Shown: positions 44,249 to 53,986 of the stretch, one piece after another
Numbering within the stretch: the stretch's first letter is position 1
How the letters are laid out: every line of letters starts with the position of its first letter
Origin: Dyadobacter sp.
GTDB taxonomy: Bacteria; Bacteroidota; Bacteroidia; Cytophagales; Spirosomataceae
Reading direction: 5' to 3'
NCBI RefSeq assembly: GCF_017744695.1
Contig: NZ_JAGIAS010000001.1
Location: 897,013-961,012 of the forward strand
DNA length: 64,000 nt
Notes under the pieces: generated by a model
Told to the model about the DNA's origin: nothing
What the model saw: only the letters and a program-made list of their open reading frames with translations
Databases searched by the model: none
Position numbers and translations under genes: made by a program

Positions 44249-45280
44249 ATGCCCGCTTCCAGGCCGCTTACGATCACCTACAAAAATGACGATCAATGGT
44301 TTGCCCAGGTCGGTCCACAGCTCCGTGCGACTTTCGACGAGGATTCGCTGAGATTCGACAACGAGATCGGGAAAGGTGATTTTTACCGGGTCAACATCGA
44401 TCATGGGCTGCGCGTGAGGCGGGTAAGCGTAATGTTCCGCAAGCCCGTGGTGTTCAAACGCAAAATCACCCATGACCCGGGTTACTACGTGTTGGCATCC
44501 AACCTGAGCGAGCAATTTCTGGCCACAACCACAGGAGAAACCCTGTTCAACCTGGGTTACGGAACCGAAAACGGTATTTATTTCAGCTCACCGCAACTTA
44601 CTGCCTCCTATTCTTTCGAACCCGACATACAGTATCACCTCATTTTCATCGTGATGAGTTATGGAAGGATCCACGATTTTATTTCCCGACAACCCGAATC
44701 GCAACGCCCGATGCTGCTTTCATTCGTAAATGCCGACAAGCCGATGTACCACGTCGAATGTCTCGACACCTATTCGCTGAACCTGTTGAAGGAAATGGAT
44801 CAGCAAATGCATGGAGGCAGGACGAACAATCTGCTTATTCATGCCCGCTGCCTGGAACTTTGCTTTCACGTGCTGCAACGAATGGAAGAAAGAAAGGCCC
44901 GCACACACCGCCCTGCCACCATTCACCCGGCCGACGTGATTAAAATGAACGAGATCAGACATTCATTGCTCAACGATTACCAAAGCCCCTGCCCGCCCGT
45001 GCATGTAGCCGCGCAGCGCGCGCTGATGTCGCCTTCGAAGTTCAAAACACTCTTCCGGCAGATGTTTGGCCACAGCTATTACCAGTTTTACAAAAACGTG
45101 CGGATGCACAAAGCGCGGGAATTGCTCATGGCGCGACAAATGAATGTCTCCGAGGTAGGGTACATGCTCGGCTACAACAACATCAGCAAATTCACCAAGG
45201 CATTTAAAGATGCATTTGCCGTAACGCCGGGGAGCGTGATGTCGCTAACGCCTTCACCCAATCCACCACCAGGCGTTTGA
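44249..45280 (+). CDS. AraC family transcriptional regulator
   Basis: A 343-residue regulator. The last about 110 residues are an AraC HTH: VHVAAQRALMSPSKFKTLFR and MNVSEVGYMLGYNNISKFTK, ending FAVTPGSVMSL. The N-terminal sensor region is not recognised. A terminator-like hairpin lies directly after the gene; the L,D-transpeptidase gene follows. No target is evident. Confidence 0.9.
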   Translation: MPASRPLTITYKNDDQWFAQVGPQLRATFDEDSLRFDNEIGKGDFYRVNIDHGLRVRRVSVMFRKPVVFKRKITHDPGYYVLASNLSEQFLATTTGETLFNLGYGTENGIYFSSPQLTASYSFEPDIQYHLIFIVMSYGRIHDFISRQPESQRPMLLSFVNADKPMYHVECLDTYSLNLLKEMDQQMHGGRTNNLLIHARCLELCFHVLQRMEERKARTHRPATIHPADVIKMNEIRHSLLNDYQSPCPPVHVAAQRALMSPSKFKTLFRQMFGHSYYQFYKNVRMHKARELLMARQMNVSEVGYMLGYNNISKFTKAFKDAFAVTPGSVMSLTPSPNPPPGV

Positions 45281-45290
45281 AAACAAAAAA

Positions 45291-45324
45291 CCCGGAGCCA
45301 GGTATCAGCACCCTGGCGTCCGGG
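45291..45324. terminator. stem-loop between araC-type gene and transpeptidase gene
   Basis: CCCGGA-GCCAGG pairs with CCTGGC-G-TCCGGG, with a single bulged base. The run of A before it becomes a T-tract on the reverse strand; on the forward strand no T-run follows. It may be a bidirectional or processing hairpin. Confidence 0.5.
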
Positions 45325-45470
45325 TAGAAATCAACAACAAAAAACCAAATCTCTGCCCCGAAGCTAACAGGTAGGAAGAGAGGCTGCCAAATTTTATAAT
45401 CCTTCGGTTCGAATGGGATTTCTAACGGCAAAGGCGCTATATTGGTGCGATCCGCGACCTTGTTATGCAT

Positions 45471-47093
45471 ATGAAGAAAATCGCATTGTTCCTTATCCTG
45501 GCAGTGGCCGGGGCCGCTTGCCGCCAGACATCCGAAAAGAAAACCGAGATCGCCGTCCGCGACACGACCATTACGGTCGAAAACTCTTTCACCGAGCTCT
45601 TTATCGATACGACGGCCCTCGCTTCCTACATCACCAGCCATTCGCTTGGCGATAGCCTGAATGCCAAGCTGCGCAGCTTTTACAACCACCGGAACTACCA
45701 GTATGCATGGTTTTTCCCCGATGGCGTAGCCGAGTTTGTCCCGATTTTCCAAAGTTTACGGAACGATTATATTCACTACTCGGGTGACAGCACATTGTAT
45801 AACCCTTCGCTTGACAAGACCATCGATTCACTCTCGCAACTGAAAAAGATCAGTCCGGATAATGCGCTGGTAATGAATGCCGAGCCTGCGCTGACCGAGC
45901 AGTTTTTCCGCTACACCGACCTCGCCTATTCCGGCGACCATCAAATCAATACGCAGGAACTCAACTGGTTTATCCCCCGCCGGAAGCTGAACCCCGAGGT
46001 TTTCCTCGATTCCCTTTTGAAAAACAAGGGACAGAACGTCGCCTCCTACGAACCTGTCAACCGGCATTACAATCTATTGAAACAGAAAGTATTGCAATAT
46101 TATGCATTGACGAAGAACGGAGAACCGGATACCGTGGCCACCACCCGAAAATTCCGCGAGGGCGACCGCGACTCGTTACTCGTAGCGCTGAAAACCCGGT
46201 TGCATTTGCTCGGCGACCTGCCCGACCCCGACAGCACTCCCGTTTTCGACACGACGCTTACTAACGCCGTTAGGCATTTTCAGCAGCGTGTCGGCCAAAA
46301 ACAAACGGGTATTACCGGCCCCGCATTCTTCAAAGAGCTAAACGTACCCGTAGCCAGCCGCATCCGCCAGATGCTCATCAACATGGAGCGCATTCGCTGG
46401 ATGCCGGCCGCTCCTCCTACCGATTACATTCTCGTCAACATTCCTGAATTTACTTTGCACGCATATGAAGATGGCAAATTGTCATTCGATATGGTCGTCG
46501 TGGTGGGTTCCGAGGCCAATAGTACTGTCATTTTTTCAGGTACTTTAAATCAGATAGTGTTCAGCCCCTATTGGAACGTACCAACGAGCATTTTGAAAAA
46601 GGAAGTTTTGCCTGGAATTAGGAAAAATCCGAACTATCTGGCACGTCACAATATGGAATGGAATGGCGGATCGGTGCGGCAGAAACCGGGCAAATCCAAC
46701 TCGCTTGGACTGGTAAAATTCTTATTTCCAAACAGTTATAGCATTTATTTCCACGACACGCCGAGCAAAAGTTTGTTTAAAGAAAGCCAGCGGGCATTCA
46801 GCCACGGCTGCATCCGGTTGGCCGAACCAAAAAAACTCGCGGAATGGCTCCTGCGCCGCGACAGTACCTGGACTGCCGAAAAAATTACCGCGGCCATGAA
46901 TGCGGGAAAAGAGCAATACGTGCGCCTCCGCGGCAAAAACGAAGTCCCTGTTTTCATAGGCTATTTTACCTCCTGGGTGGATCAGCACGGCAATTTGCAG
47001 TTCCGCAAGGATGTTTACGGGCACGACCGCAAGATGGAAGAAAGGCTGTTCGGCACCACTGAAATGCCTCTTGCCCAGGCGGTAACTCGCTGA
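45471..47093 (+). CDS. L,D-transpeptidase (YcbB-like) lipoprotein
   Basis: About 540 residues; ATG 45471 (45465 is an alternative) starts a lipoprotein signal with lipobox AGAAC. The order is an unrecognised N-terminal region, a peptidoglycan-binding domain (about 235-300, LLVALKTRLHLLGDLPD; TNAVRHFQQRVGQKQTG), and a YkuD catalytic domain (about 320-500) with the signature FSHGCIRLAEP (nucleophilic Cys) and an upstream IYFHDTP His. This is the YcbB/LdtD architecture. It forms 3-3 cross-links in peptidoglycan or links proteins to it, in the periplasm. Confidence 0.92.
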   Translation: MKKIALFLILAVAGAACRQTSEKKTEIAVRDTTITVENSFTELFIDTTALASYITSHSLGDSLNAKLRSFYNHRNYQYAWFFPDGVAEFVPIFQSLRNDYIHYSGDSTLYNPSLDKTIDSLSQLKKISPDNALVMNAEPALTEQFFRYTDLAYSGDHQINTQELNWFIPRRKLNPEVFLDSLLKNKGQNVASYEPVNRHYNLLKQKVLQYYALTKNGEPDTVATTRKFREGDRDSLLVALKTRLHLLGDLPDPDSTPVFDTTLTNAVRHFQQRVGQKQTGITGPAFFKELNVPVASRIRQMLINMERIRWMPAAPPTDYILVNIPEFTLHAYEDGKLSFDMVVVVGSEANSTVIFSGTLNQIVFSPYWNVPTSILKKEVLPGIRKNPNYLARHNMEWNGGSVRQKPGKSNSLGLVKFLFPNSYSIYFHDTPSKSLFKESQRAFSHGCIRLAEPKKLAEWLLRRDSTWTAEKITAAMNAGKEQYVRLRGKNEVPVFIGYFTSWVDQHGNLQFRKDVYGHDRKMEERLFGTTEMPLAQAVTR

Positions 47094-47170
47094 CACATTT
47101 GCACTCCGGGCACGATTTTAGTCGTGGAAATATCCGTAGCAGAGGTTTCCTCCAAGTAACTGGTTGGTGG

Positions 47171-47201
47171 TTGATATTGTGAAAAAGCCGCCTTACCTTT
47201 G
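47171..47201 (+). promoter_or_regulatory. promoter of the tetR gene
   Basis: TTG (47171-47173), a 20-bp spacer, TACCTTTG (47194-47201): a full match to the Bacteroidota promoter TTG-N17-23-TAnnTTTG. The operator at 47202 abuts it. Confidence 0.7.
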
Positions 47202-47214
47202 CTAACATCGTTAG
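47202..47214. promoter_or_regulatory. TetR operator 1 (CTAAC-N3-GTTAG)
   Basis: CTAACATCGTTAG is a perfect 5-bp inverted repeat with a 3-bp centre. It begins directly after the -7 element and ends 17 bp before the tetR start codon, so binding would block transcription of tetR itself. A nearly identical site lies before the efflux operon. Confidence 0.75.
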
Positions 47215-47231
47215 GTAAATCTTGCATTACC

Positions 47232-47831
47232 ATGGGAATCCTCGAACGAAAAATACGGCAGAAAGAAAATATGCGGACCAATATCCTGGCGGTAGCCATG
47301 CAATTGGTCAAAGAAGAAGGCTGGCAGTCCCTGTCCATCAGGAAGATAGCCGATGCCATCGAATACAGCGTACCGGTGATCTACGATCACTTCGAAAATA
47401 AAGAAGCGATCCTATTTGAACTTTCTATGGACGGTTTCCGGTTACTCGATAGATTACTGGAAAAAGACAAGCGCAAATACGCGGATCCGGAGGAACGGCT
47501 AAGGGCCCACGCCGAAACTTACTGGAACTTTGCTTTCAAAAATCCCGAATACTATCAGCTCATGTACGGTTTGGGAATGCCCTGTTCAAGCCCGGGCAAG
47601 GCGAAGCCGGAGTTCAACAGCTTCCGTGAACATATTGCCGAGGCAATTGAGGGAATCGTAAAAGATAATAAATCTTCAGAAGATGAAACTTGCTTCAAAA
47701 TTTATGCGTTCTGGTCAGTACTGCATGGTCTGATTTCGATCGTAATGATGCGCTGCTCGGATATCGACGACTCTCAAATGAACAAAAAAGTAATGGACGA
47801 CTCTGTTAACGCTTTCATCAAGAACCTATAA
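47232..47831 (+). CDS. TetR family repressor of the RND efflux operon
   Basis: About 199 residues from ATG 47232 (MGILERKIRQKENM). The N-terminal HTH is ILAVAMQLVKEEGWQSLSIR, then KIADAIEYSVPVIYDHFENK. The C-terminal part (EERLRAHAETYWNFAF; HGLISIVMMR) resembles the TetR_C WHG domain family. It lies upstream of the adaptor-permease-channel genes in the same direction. Shared palindromes before it and before the operon indicate self-regulation and control of the pump, released by a pump substrate. Confidence 0.9.
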   Translation: MGILERKIRQKENMRTNILAVAMQLVKEEGWQSLSIRKIADAIEYSVPVIYDHFENKEAILFELSMDGFRLLDRLLEKDKRKYADPEERLRAHAETYWNFAFKNPEYYQLMYGLGMPCSSPGKAKPEFNSFREHIAEAIEGIVKDNKSSEDETCFKIYAFWSVLHGLISIVMMRCSDIDDSQMNKKVMDDSVNAFIKNL

Positions 47832-47843
47832 TTTTTTTCCAAT

Positions 47844-47874
47844 TTGGTTAACACCGTTAGTTATAATAACTTCA
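47844..47874 (+). promoter_or_regulatory. promoter and TetR operator 2 of the efflux operon
   Basis: TTG (47844-47846), a 20-bp spacer, and TAACTTCA (47867-47874, six of eight positions with content fitting TAnnTTTG). The operator TTAACACCGTTAG (47848-47860) lies between them and differs from operator 1 by two bases, one in the arm and one in the spacer. Confidence 0.55.
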
Positions 47875-47922
47875 CTACCTATTCACAAATAACTGATTAT
47901 CACCGCAAAAAAGTCCACATCC

Positions 47923-49104
47923 ATGAAAACCGTTCAACTAAAAACAGCAAAAGGGCTAGCCGCATTCCTGTTACTAGCCGCAGGTTCCGCAGCCATATAT
48001 AGCTGTGGATCATCCACCGCAAACGCACCCGCTTCGGCGCCGCCCGCACAGGCGCTGCCAGTTATCACCGTTAGCGATCACGAAGTGACCGCGCACCGCG
48101 AATTCACCGCTTCCATCCAGGGCAGCCGCGATATCGAGATCCGCCCGCAAGTGGATGGTTACCTCGACCGCATCTCCGTAGACGAGGGCGCATACGTACG
48201 CAAGGGACAGGTTCTCTTCCATATCGACGCCCGTCCTTATACCGAGCAACTCAATACCGCGAAAGCCAGCCTGCAATCGGCGAAGGCCGCATTGGAAAGC
48301 GCATCGATCAACGTCGAGAAACTGACGCCGCTGGTAGCCAACAAGGTTGTCTCCGATGTTCAGTTGAAAACTGCAAAAGCGGCTTACGACGCAGCCAAAG
48401 CTAATGTAGCCCAGGCACAGGCAGCCGTGGACGCAGCGAAGATCAACGTCGGCTATACTTCGGTAACGGCCCCGGCCGATGGTTATATCGGGATTATACC
48501 TTTCAAAACCGGTAGTCTCGTAGGCAAGAACAACGTGGAGGCATTGACAGTCCTCTCGGAAACCAAAGACATCCACGTATACTTCTCGATGAGCGAGCTG
48601 GATTTCCTTGACTTCAAGCAGGAATTTGAAGGAAACACCATTGAGCAGAAGATCAAGCATATTCCGGCGGTTGAACTCGTACTGGCCGACAACAGCATTT
48701 ATCCTCAAAAAGGAAAAGTAGAAGTTGTTGAAGGACAGTTTGACAAAACCATGGGCGCTATCAACTTCCGCGCTACCTTCCCGAATGGCAACGGACTGCT
48801 TCGCTCGGGTAACACGGGCAGGATTCGCATCCCGCGTCAATTGGCGAAATCGGTGCTGATCCCGCAGGAGGCTACATTCGAGTTGCAGGACAAGGTGTTG
48901 GTTTACACCGTGCTCGACAGCAACAAGGTGGAAGGCCGCCCTGTGACAGTCGCTGATCGTAGCGGACGTTACTACCTGATTTCCAAAGGTTTGAAACCGG
49001 GAGAGAAGATCGTATACTCAGGACTTGACAGGTTGCGCGACGGCATGGCCATTGCGCCGCAGAAAATGTCGATGGACAGTCTGCTGCACGCCAATCCGAT
49101 CTAA
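47923..49104 (+). CDS. RND efflux periplasmic adaptor subunit (lipoprotein)
   Basis: A 393-residue membrane fusion protein. The signal ends in a lipobox (AAIYSCGSS). The lipoyl-like half is REFTASIQGSRDIEIRPQVD and the hairpin is a long alanine-rich coiled coil (LNTAKASLQSAKAALESASI; VQLKTAKAAYDAAKANVAQA), then the second lipoyl half (GYTSVTAPADGYIGII) and beta-barrel/membrane-proximal domains. It links the inner-membrane pump to the outer-membrane channel. The first gene of the operon controlled by the TetR above; the permease starts 137 bp later. Confidence 0.94.
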   Translation: MKTVQLKTAKGLAAFLLLAAGSAAIYSCGSSTANAPASAPPAQALPVITVSDHEVTAHREFTASIQGSRDIEIRPQVDGYLDRISVDEGAYVRKGQVLFHIDARPYTEQLNTAKASLQSAKAALESASINVEKLTPLVANKVVSDVQLKTAKAAYDAAKANVAQAQAAVDAAKINVGYTSVTAPADGYIGIIPFKTGSLVGKNNVEALTVLSETKDIHVYFSMSELDFLDFKQEFEGNTIEQKIKHIPAVELVLADNSIYPQKGKVEVVEGQFDKTMGAINFRATFPNGNGLLRSGNTGRIRIPRQLAKSVLIPQEATFELQDKVLVYTVLDSNKVEGRPVTVADRSGRYYLISKGLKPGEKIVYSGLDRLRDGMAIAPQKMSMDSLLHANPI

Positions 49105-49152
49105 CCAGCCGGGTGTAAAAGGTTTACGAATTCCACACCAATTAGCAGAGCA

Positions 49153-49176
49153 CCATCGCATTCGGTAATGCGATGG
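49153..49176 (+). promoter_or_regulatory. intra-operon stem-loop between adaptor and permease genes
   Basis: CCATCGCATT (49153-49162), loop CGGT, AATGCGATGG (49167-49176): a perfect 10-bp stem. A shorter CCCCG-TGAA-CGGGG hairpin follows near 49212-49225, before the permease start. There is no T-run, so mRNA processing or partial attenuation is more likely than termination. Confidence 0.6.
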
Positions 49177-49240
49177 ACCGCTCCCGCTTTGCCAAAACAC
49201 TCGATCATGAGCCCCGTGAACGGGGACAAATTCCAATAAT

Positions 49241-52200
49241 ATGTTTCAGAAATTTATAGAAAGGCCCGTCCTTTCGACGGTAATATCCATCCTGATATTG
49301 CTCCTGGGGATCATATCGCTCACGACGCTGCCGATCACCAAATTCCCCGACATCGCGCCGCCGACGGTCCAGGTGACCGCCGTATATCCCGGAGCGAACG
49401 CCGAAGTAGTTGCCCGCGCAGTGGCAACACCCATCGAAGAAGCCGTGAACGGGGTTGAAAACATGACATACATGACCTCGTCGTCCAACAACGACGGTAC
49501 CATGGCCCTGAACGTCTACTTCAAGCAGGGTACCGACCCGGATATCGCTGCGGTAAACGTGCAAAACCGTGTTTCCAAAGCGGTGAGTCAGATTCCGCAG
49601 GAAGTGGTACAAGCCGGTATCTCCACACAAAAGCAACAGAACTCGATCATCATGTTCGTAGCGCTTTCGAGCGAGGACAGTACTTACGACGAGACGTTCC
49701 TTTTGAACTACATTAAGATTAACCTGGTGCCCCAGTTGCAACGTATACCTGGGGTCGGTCAGGCGCAGCCGTTCGGTACGCGCGACTATTCGATGCGTAT
49801 CTGGCTTAAACCGGACCGTCTCGCAGCTTACGGACTCTCGCCTCAGGAAGTAACAGGCGCTATTCGCGAGCAGAGCCTTGAAGCGGCCCCGGGCCGTTTG
49901 GGTGAAGCGTCCAAAGAAGTTTTCGAGTATGTTTTGAAATACAAAGGAAAACTCACGCAAAACAAAGAATACGAGGACATTATCATCAAAGCAAACAGCG
50001 ATGGTTCGGTAATCCGTCTCAAAGACGTAGCACGGGTTGAATTCGGTTCTTACACCTACTCTTCCAATGGTAAACTGAATGGCAATGCGTCGTCCGGTGT
50101 GGCTGTGTTCCAGACCGCCGGTACCAACGCGAACGACATTTTGATCCAGGCTGAAAAACTGGTGGAGGATTTTTCCAAAACATTGCCCAAAGGTCTGAAA
50201 ACGACCATCATGTACAACTCGAAGGACTTCCTCGACGAGTCGATCAATCAGGTACGTTCGACGCTTTTCGAAGCATTCATCCTCGTGTTTATCGTCGTGT
50301 TCATCTTCTTGCAGGATTTCCGCTCGACATTGATCCCGGCGATTGCCGTTCCGGTAGCGATCATCGGTACGTTCTTCTTCATGCAGCTGTTCGGGTTCAC
50401 GATCAACTTCCTGACGCTGTTTGCATTGGTACTCGCGATCGGTATTGTGGTGGATGACGCCATTGTGGTCGTCGAGGCGGTGCACTCGAAGATGGAGCGA
50501 ACGAACCTTGGAGCCAAGCCGGCTACCATCGAATCCATGAATGAGATCTCCGGCGCGATCATTTCAATCACCCTCGTGATGGCCGCGGTATTCGTACCCG
50601 TCGGATTTATGCAAGGTCCTGCGGGGGTATTCTACCGGCAGTTTGCATTTACATTAGCCATAGCCATTTTGATTTCCGCGTTGAACGCCTTGACGCTCAG
50701 CCCGGCACTTACCGCGCTCTTCCTGAAAAACCCGCATGCGGAAGAAGGTCACGGCGGCAAGCGTAAAGGTTTTGGTGCGCGCTTCTTTGCCGCATTCAAT
50801 GCAGGTTTCGAGTCGATGACCGGCCGTTATGTGAAAAGCCTTCAATTCCTGATCCGCCAGAAATGGGTAACCATTATTGGATTGATCGTCATCTCGGGAA
50901 CAACCTTCTGGCTGACTAAAACCACACCGACCGGCTTTATTCCTACCGAAGACCAGGGCTTCCTCCTGTATGCGCTCAATACGCCTCCGGGCAGCTCGCT
51001 CGACCGTACGTCGCGGGCGATGGCGCAGGTGGATAGCATTGTGAAAAAGTCGCCTATCGCCGATCAGCGCTACATTGTGGAGGGTATGAACATCATTTCA
51101 AACTCCAACGCGTCGCCTTACGGGGTAGGGTTTATCCGCATGAAACCGAAAGAACAACGCGGTGAAGTGCAGGATTTCAACCAGATCGTCGGCATGATGT
51201 CGCAGCAGGTACGTTCGGTGAACGACGCGAATGCATTCTTCTTCACCTTCCCTACCGTGGATGGTTTCGGTAACGTCAGTGGTTTCGAGTTTATGCTGCA
51301 AGACCGTGGAAACGGCTCATTGGAAAAACTTAGCACGACTACCAATGCATTCATCGGCGCGCTGATGCAGCGTCCTGAGATCGCTTACGCATTCACCACA
51401 TTTGCAACAGGTAACCCGCAATTCCAGCTGGAAGTAGATAATGCGAAGGCCAAACAGCTGAATGTACCGGTGAACGACTTACTGCAAACGCTGCAAATCT
51501 ACTACGGTTCGAGTTTCGTGTCGGATTTCAACCGGTTTGGTAAATATTACCGCGTGATGGCCCAGGCCGATCCGCTGTACCGCAAGAATCCTTCTTCGCT
51601 CGATGGTATTTATGTTAAAAACACCGAAGGCGAAATGGTACCGGCCAACCAGCTGGTGACTTTGAAACGCGTGTTCGGACCTGAAACCGTGACCCGCAAC
51701 AACCTGTACAATGCCGTTATGATCAACGGCACGCCGAAACCGGGTTACAGTACCGGTGACGCCATCCGCGCCGTACAGGAAACTGCCGAGAAGGTGCTGC
51801 CGAACAACTACAAAACCGAATGGACCGGTATGACGCGTGAAGAGATCAACTCGGGATCGCAAATCATCCTGATCTTCGTATTGAGTTTGGTGTTCGTATA
51901 CTTCCTGCTCGCAGCGCAATATGAAAGCTACATCCTCCCGCTGGCCGTGATCCTGACGATCCCGCTCGGAGTATTCGGGTCGATGCTGTTTATCAACTGG
52001 ATGGGCATTGAAAACAATATCTACGTGCAGGTCGGACTGATCATGCTCGTGGGGCTCCTCGCGAAAAACGCGATCCTGATCATCGAGTACGCCGTTCAGC
52101 GACGCGAGGCAGGTATGAGCATTGTCGAGTCGGCACTGGAAGCTTCGCGGCTACGTCTGCGCCCGATCCTGATGACCTCGTTCGCATTCATCGTCGGCCT

Positions 52201-52399
52201 GCTGCCGCTGATGCGCGCCACCGGTGGTTCAGCGCTTGGTAACCGTTCGATCGGTACCGGTGCCGTAGGCGGAATGCTCACGGGCGTCATCTTCGGGGTG
52301 TTCGTGATCCCGGTACTGTACGTGATCTTCCAGTATTTGCAGGAAAAAGTCGTCAAAAAACCGGCTAAGCCGGAACTCGTCGAGGCAGAAGTACAATAG
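49241..52399 (+). CDS. RND family multidrug efflux permease (HAE1/AcrB-like)
   Basis: A 1052-residue trimeric inner-membrane pump. The N-terminus MFQKFIERPVLSTVISILIL is typical of AcrB-like proteins; TM4 has the proton-relay GIVVDDAIVVVEAV (Asp-Asp), and the second half has the matching GLLAKNAILIIEYA. Large periplasmic loops lie after TM1 and TM7. The length is normal for HAE1. It exports hydrophobic drugs, dyes or detergents from the periplasm through the TolC-like channel encoded next, using the proton gradient. Confidence 0.96.
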   Translation: MFQKFIERPVLSTVISILILLLGIISLTTLPITKFPDIAPPTVQVTAVYPGANAEVVARAVATPIEEAVNGVENMTYMTSSSNNDGTMALNVYFKQGTDPDIAAVNVQNRVSKAVSQIPQEVVQAGISTQKQQNSIIMFVALSSEDSTYDETFLLNYIKINLVPQLQRIPGVGQAQPFGTRDYSMRIWLKPDRLAAYGLSPQEVTGAIREQSLEAAPGRLGEASKEVFEYVLKYKGKLTQNKEYEDIIIKANSDGSVIRLKDVARVEFGSYTYSSNGKLNGNASSGVAVFQTAGTNANDILIQAEKLVEDFSKTLPKGLKTTIMYNSKDFLDESINQVRSTLFEAFILVFIVVFIFLQDFRSTLIPAIAVPVAIIGTFFFMQLFGFTINFLTLFALVLAIGIVVDDAIVVVEAVHSKMERTNLGAKPATIESMNEISGAIISITLVMAAVFVPVGFMQGPAGVFYRQFAFTLAIAILISALNALTLSPALTALFLKNPHAEEGHGGKRKGFGARFFAAFNAGFESMTGRYVKSLQFLIRQKWVTIIGLIVISGTTFWLTKTTPTGFIPTEDQGFLLYALNTPPGSSLDRTSRAMAQVDSIVKKSPIADQRYIVEGMNIISNSNASPYGVGFIRMKPKEQRGEVQDFNQIVGMMSQQVRSVNDANAFFFTFPTVDGFGNVSGFEFMLQDRGNGSLEKLSTTTNAFIGALMQRPEIAYAFTTFATGNPQFQLEVDNAKAKQLNVPVNDLLQTLQIYYGSSFVSDFNRFGKYYRVMAQADPLYRKNPSSLDGIYVKNTEGEMVPANQLVTLKRVFGPETVTRNNLYNAVMINGTPKPGYSTGDAIRAVQETAEKVLPNNYKTEWTGMTREEINSGSQIILIFVLSLVFVYFLLAAQYESYILPLAVILTIPLGVFGSMLFINWMGIENNIYVQVGLIMLVGLLAKNAILIIEYAVQRREAGMSIVESALEASRLRLRPILMTSFAFIVGLLPLMRATGGSALGNRSIGTGAVGGMLTGVIFGVFVIPVLYVIFQYLQEKVVKKPAKPELVEAEVQ

Positions 52400-52453
52400 T
52401 GGCGCCTGCTTCGACACCGAAATGCGATGACTATTTTATTTAAGATTAACATC

Positions 52454-53875
52454 ATGAAAAATACATTCAGATTAACGCAAATACCCGTTCTGATCACGTT
52501 GGTAACCCTGCTCGCCTCTTGCAAGGTGAGCAAGGACTACCAGCGCCCCGAACTGGCCCTGCCCACCGAATACCGCAGTGTACCTTATGGCGACACCGCC
52601 AGCATTGCGGACATGGGCTGGAAGGAATTCTTCCCCGATACGACGCTGCAACGGCTCATCGAACGCGGCATTAGTTACAATTACGACCTGCAAATCGCGC
52701 TGAAACGCATTGACATTGCGCAACAGCAAGTAAAACAGGCCAAAATGCTGCAACTTCCGCGCCTCGACCTGCGCCTTGCCGGCACCTATAACCGTCCTTC
52801 AAGCAATAGTTTGAACGGGATCAGCGCCAGCAGTTTTCTCGGTGCGAAACATATCGAGAACTACATTACTGCGGTAGATCTGTCGTGGGAGGCCGACATC
52901 TGGGGCAAAATCCGCCGCCAGCAGCAGGCTACCATGGGCCAGTACCTGCAAACTTATGAAGCGACCAAAGCCGTGCAAACGCGCCTGGTAGCCGATATTG
53001 CAAGAGGTTTTTTCAACCTGCTGATGCTCGATAAACAGCTTGAAGTGGCCAAACACAACCTCGAACTGAGCAACAATACCCTGAAACTGACCACCCTGCT
53101 GAAAGATGCCGGAGAAGTAACGTCGCTTTCCGTTCAGCAATCGGAAGCGCAGCGAGAGGCAATCAGGCTGCTCATTCCGCAGCTCGAACAGGACATTACC
53201 ATTCAGGAAAATGCATTGCAGGTCCTGACGGGCCAAATGCCGAATGCGATCGAACGGAAGGTAAAACTGGCCGATTTCAAAGCGAACGACAGCCTCGCTA
53301 CCGGCGTGCCGGCAGCGCTCGTAAGCCGCCGTCCCGATGTACGCGCGGCAGAGATGTCGGTGCTCGTAGCGAACGCGCATCTGGGTGTGGCGCAGGCGAG
53401 CATGTACCCGTCGCTCATCATATCCGCGAGCGGGGGTATCGAATCGTTCAAATCGAGCAACTGGTTTAACATTCCAGGTTCATTGTTCGGCATTGCGGCT
53501 GGTACCATTGCCCGGCCGATATTTGCCCGCAGACAGCTGAAAACCAATCTGGAAGTAGCCAAAATCGAGCGCGAACAGTCGGTACTCGAATTCCGCCAGT
53601 CGGTGCTGAATGCCGTGGGTGAAGTTTCGAACTCGCTTGTTCAGACCCAGAAACTGAAAGAGCAGGAAGCCATTGCCAGCAATCAGGTTGATATCCTGAC
53701 CCAGGCCATTTCCAATGCCCAGCTGCTTTACCAAAGCGACATGGCGAACTACCTGGAAGTGATCACCGCGCAAGGCAATGCATTGCAGGCCGAACTCAAC
53801 CTTGCATTTATCCGCAGCCAGTCGCTCGTAGCACGCGTAGACCTCTACCGCAGCCTCGGCGGCGGCTGGAAATAG
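52454..53875 (+). CDS. efflux outer-membrane channel lipoprotein (OprM/TolC family)
   Basis: About 473 residues from ATG 52454, chosen because the lipoprotein signal starts there (TLVTLLASC). Two OEP repeats are visible: SYNYDLQIALKRIDIAQQQV and LEVAKHNLELSNNTLKLTTL in the first half, LVSRRPDVRAAEMSVLVANA and SNAQLLYQSDMANYLEVITA in the second. These are the NodT/OprM hallmarks. It completes the tripartite pump. A terminator follows at 53936. Confidence 0.94.
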   Translation: MKNTFRLTQIPVLITLVTLLASCKVSKDYQRPELALPTEYRSVPYGDTASIADMGWKEFFPDTTLQRLIERGISYNYDLQIALKRIDIAQQQVKQAKMLQLPRLDLRLAGTYNRPSSNSLNGISASSFLGAKHIENYITAVDLSWEADIWGKIRRQQQATMGQYLQTYEATKAVQTRLVADIARGFFNLLMLDKQLEVAKHNLELSNNTLKLTTLLKDAGEVTSLSVQQSEAQREAIRLLIPQLEQDITIQENALQVLTGQMPNAIERKVKLADFKANDSLATGVPAALVSRRPDVRAAEMSVLVANAHLGVAQASMYPSLIISASGGIESFKSSNWFNIPGSLFGIAAGTIARPIFARRQLKTNLEVAKIEREQSVLEFRQSVLNAVGEVSNSLVQTQKLKEQEAIASNQVDILTQAISNAQLLYQSDMANYLEVITAQGNALQAELNLAFIRSQSLVARVDLYRSLGGGWK

Positions 53876-53935
53876 ATTCCAATCAGACCTACATACACTA
53901 TCAATTAGCGTCTTTGTTAAGTGTAGTTAAGCACA

Positions 53936-53966
53936 AAAAGCCGTCAGACTGGATCCGACGGCTTTT
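53936..53966 (+). terminator. terminator between efflux operon and rpiA (both directions)
   Basis: AAAAGCCGTC (53936-53945) pairs with GACGGCTTTT (53957-53966). The A and T tracts on both sides allow it to serve the convergent rpiA transcript as well. Confidence 0.85.
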
Positions 53967-53986
53967 GTATTTTATACCAATGATGT

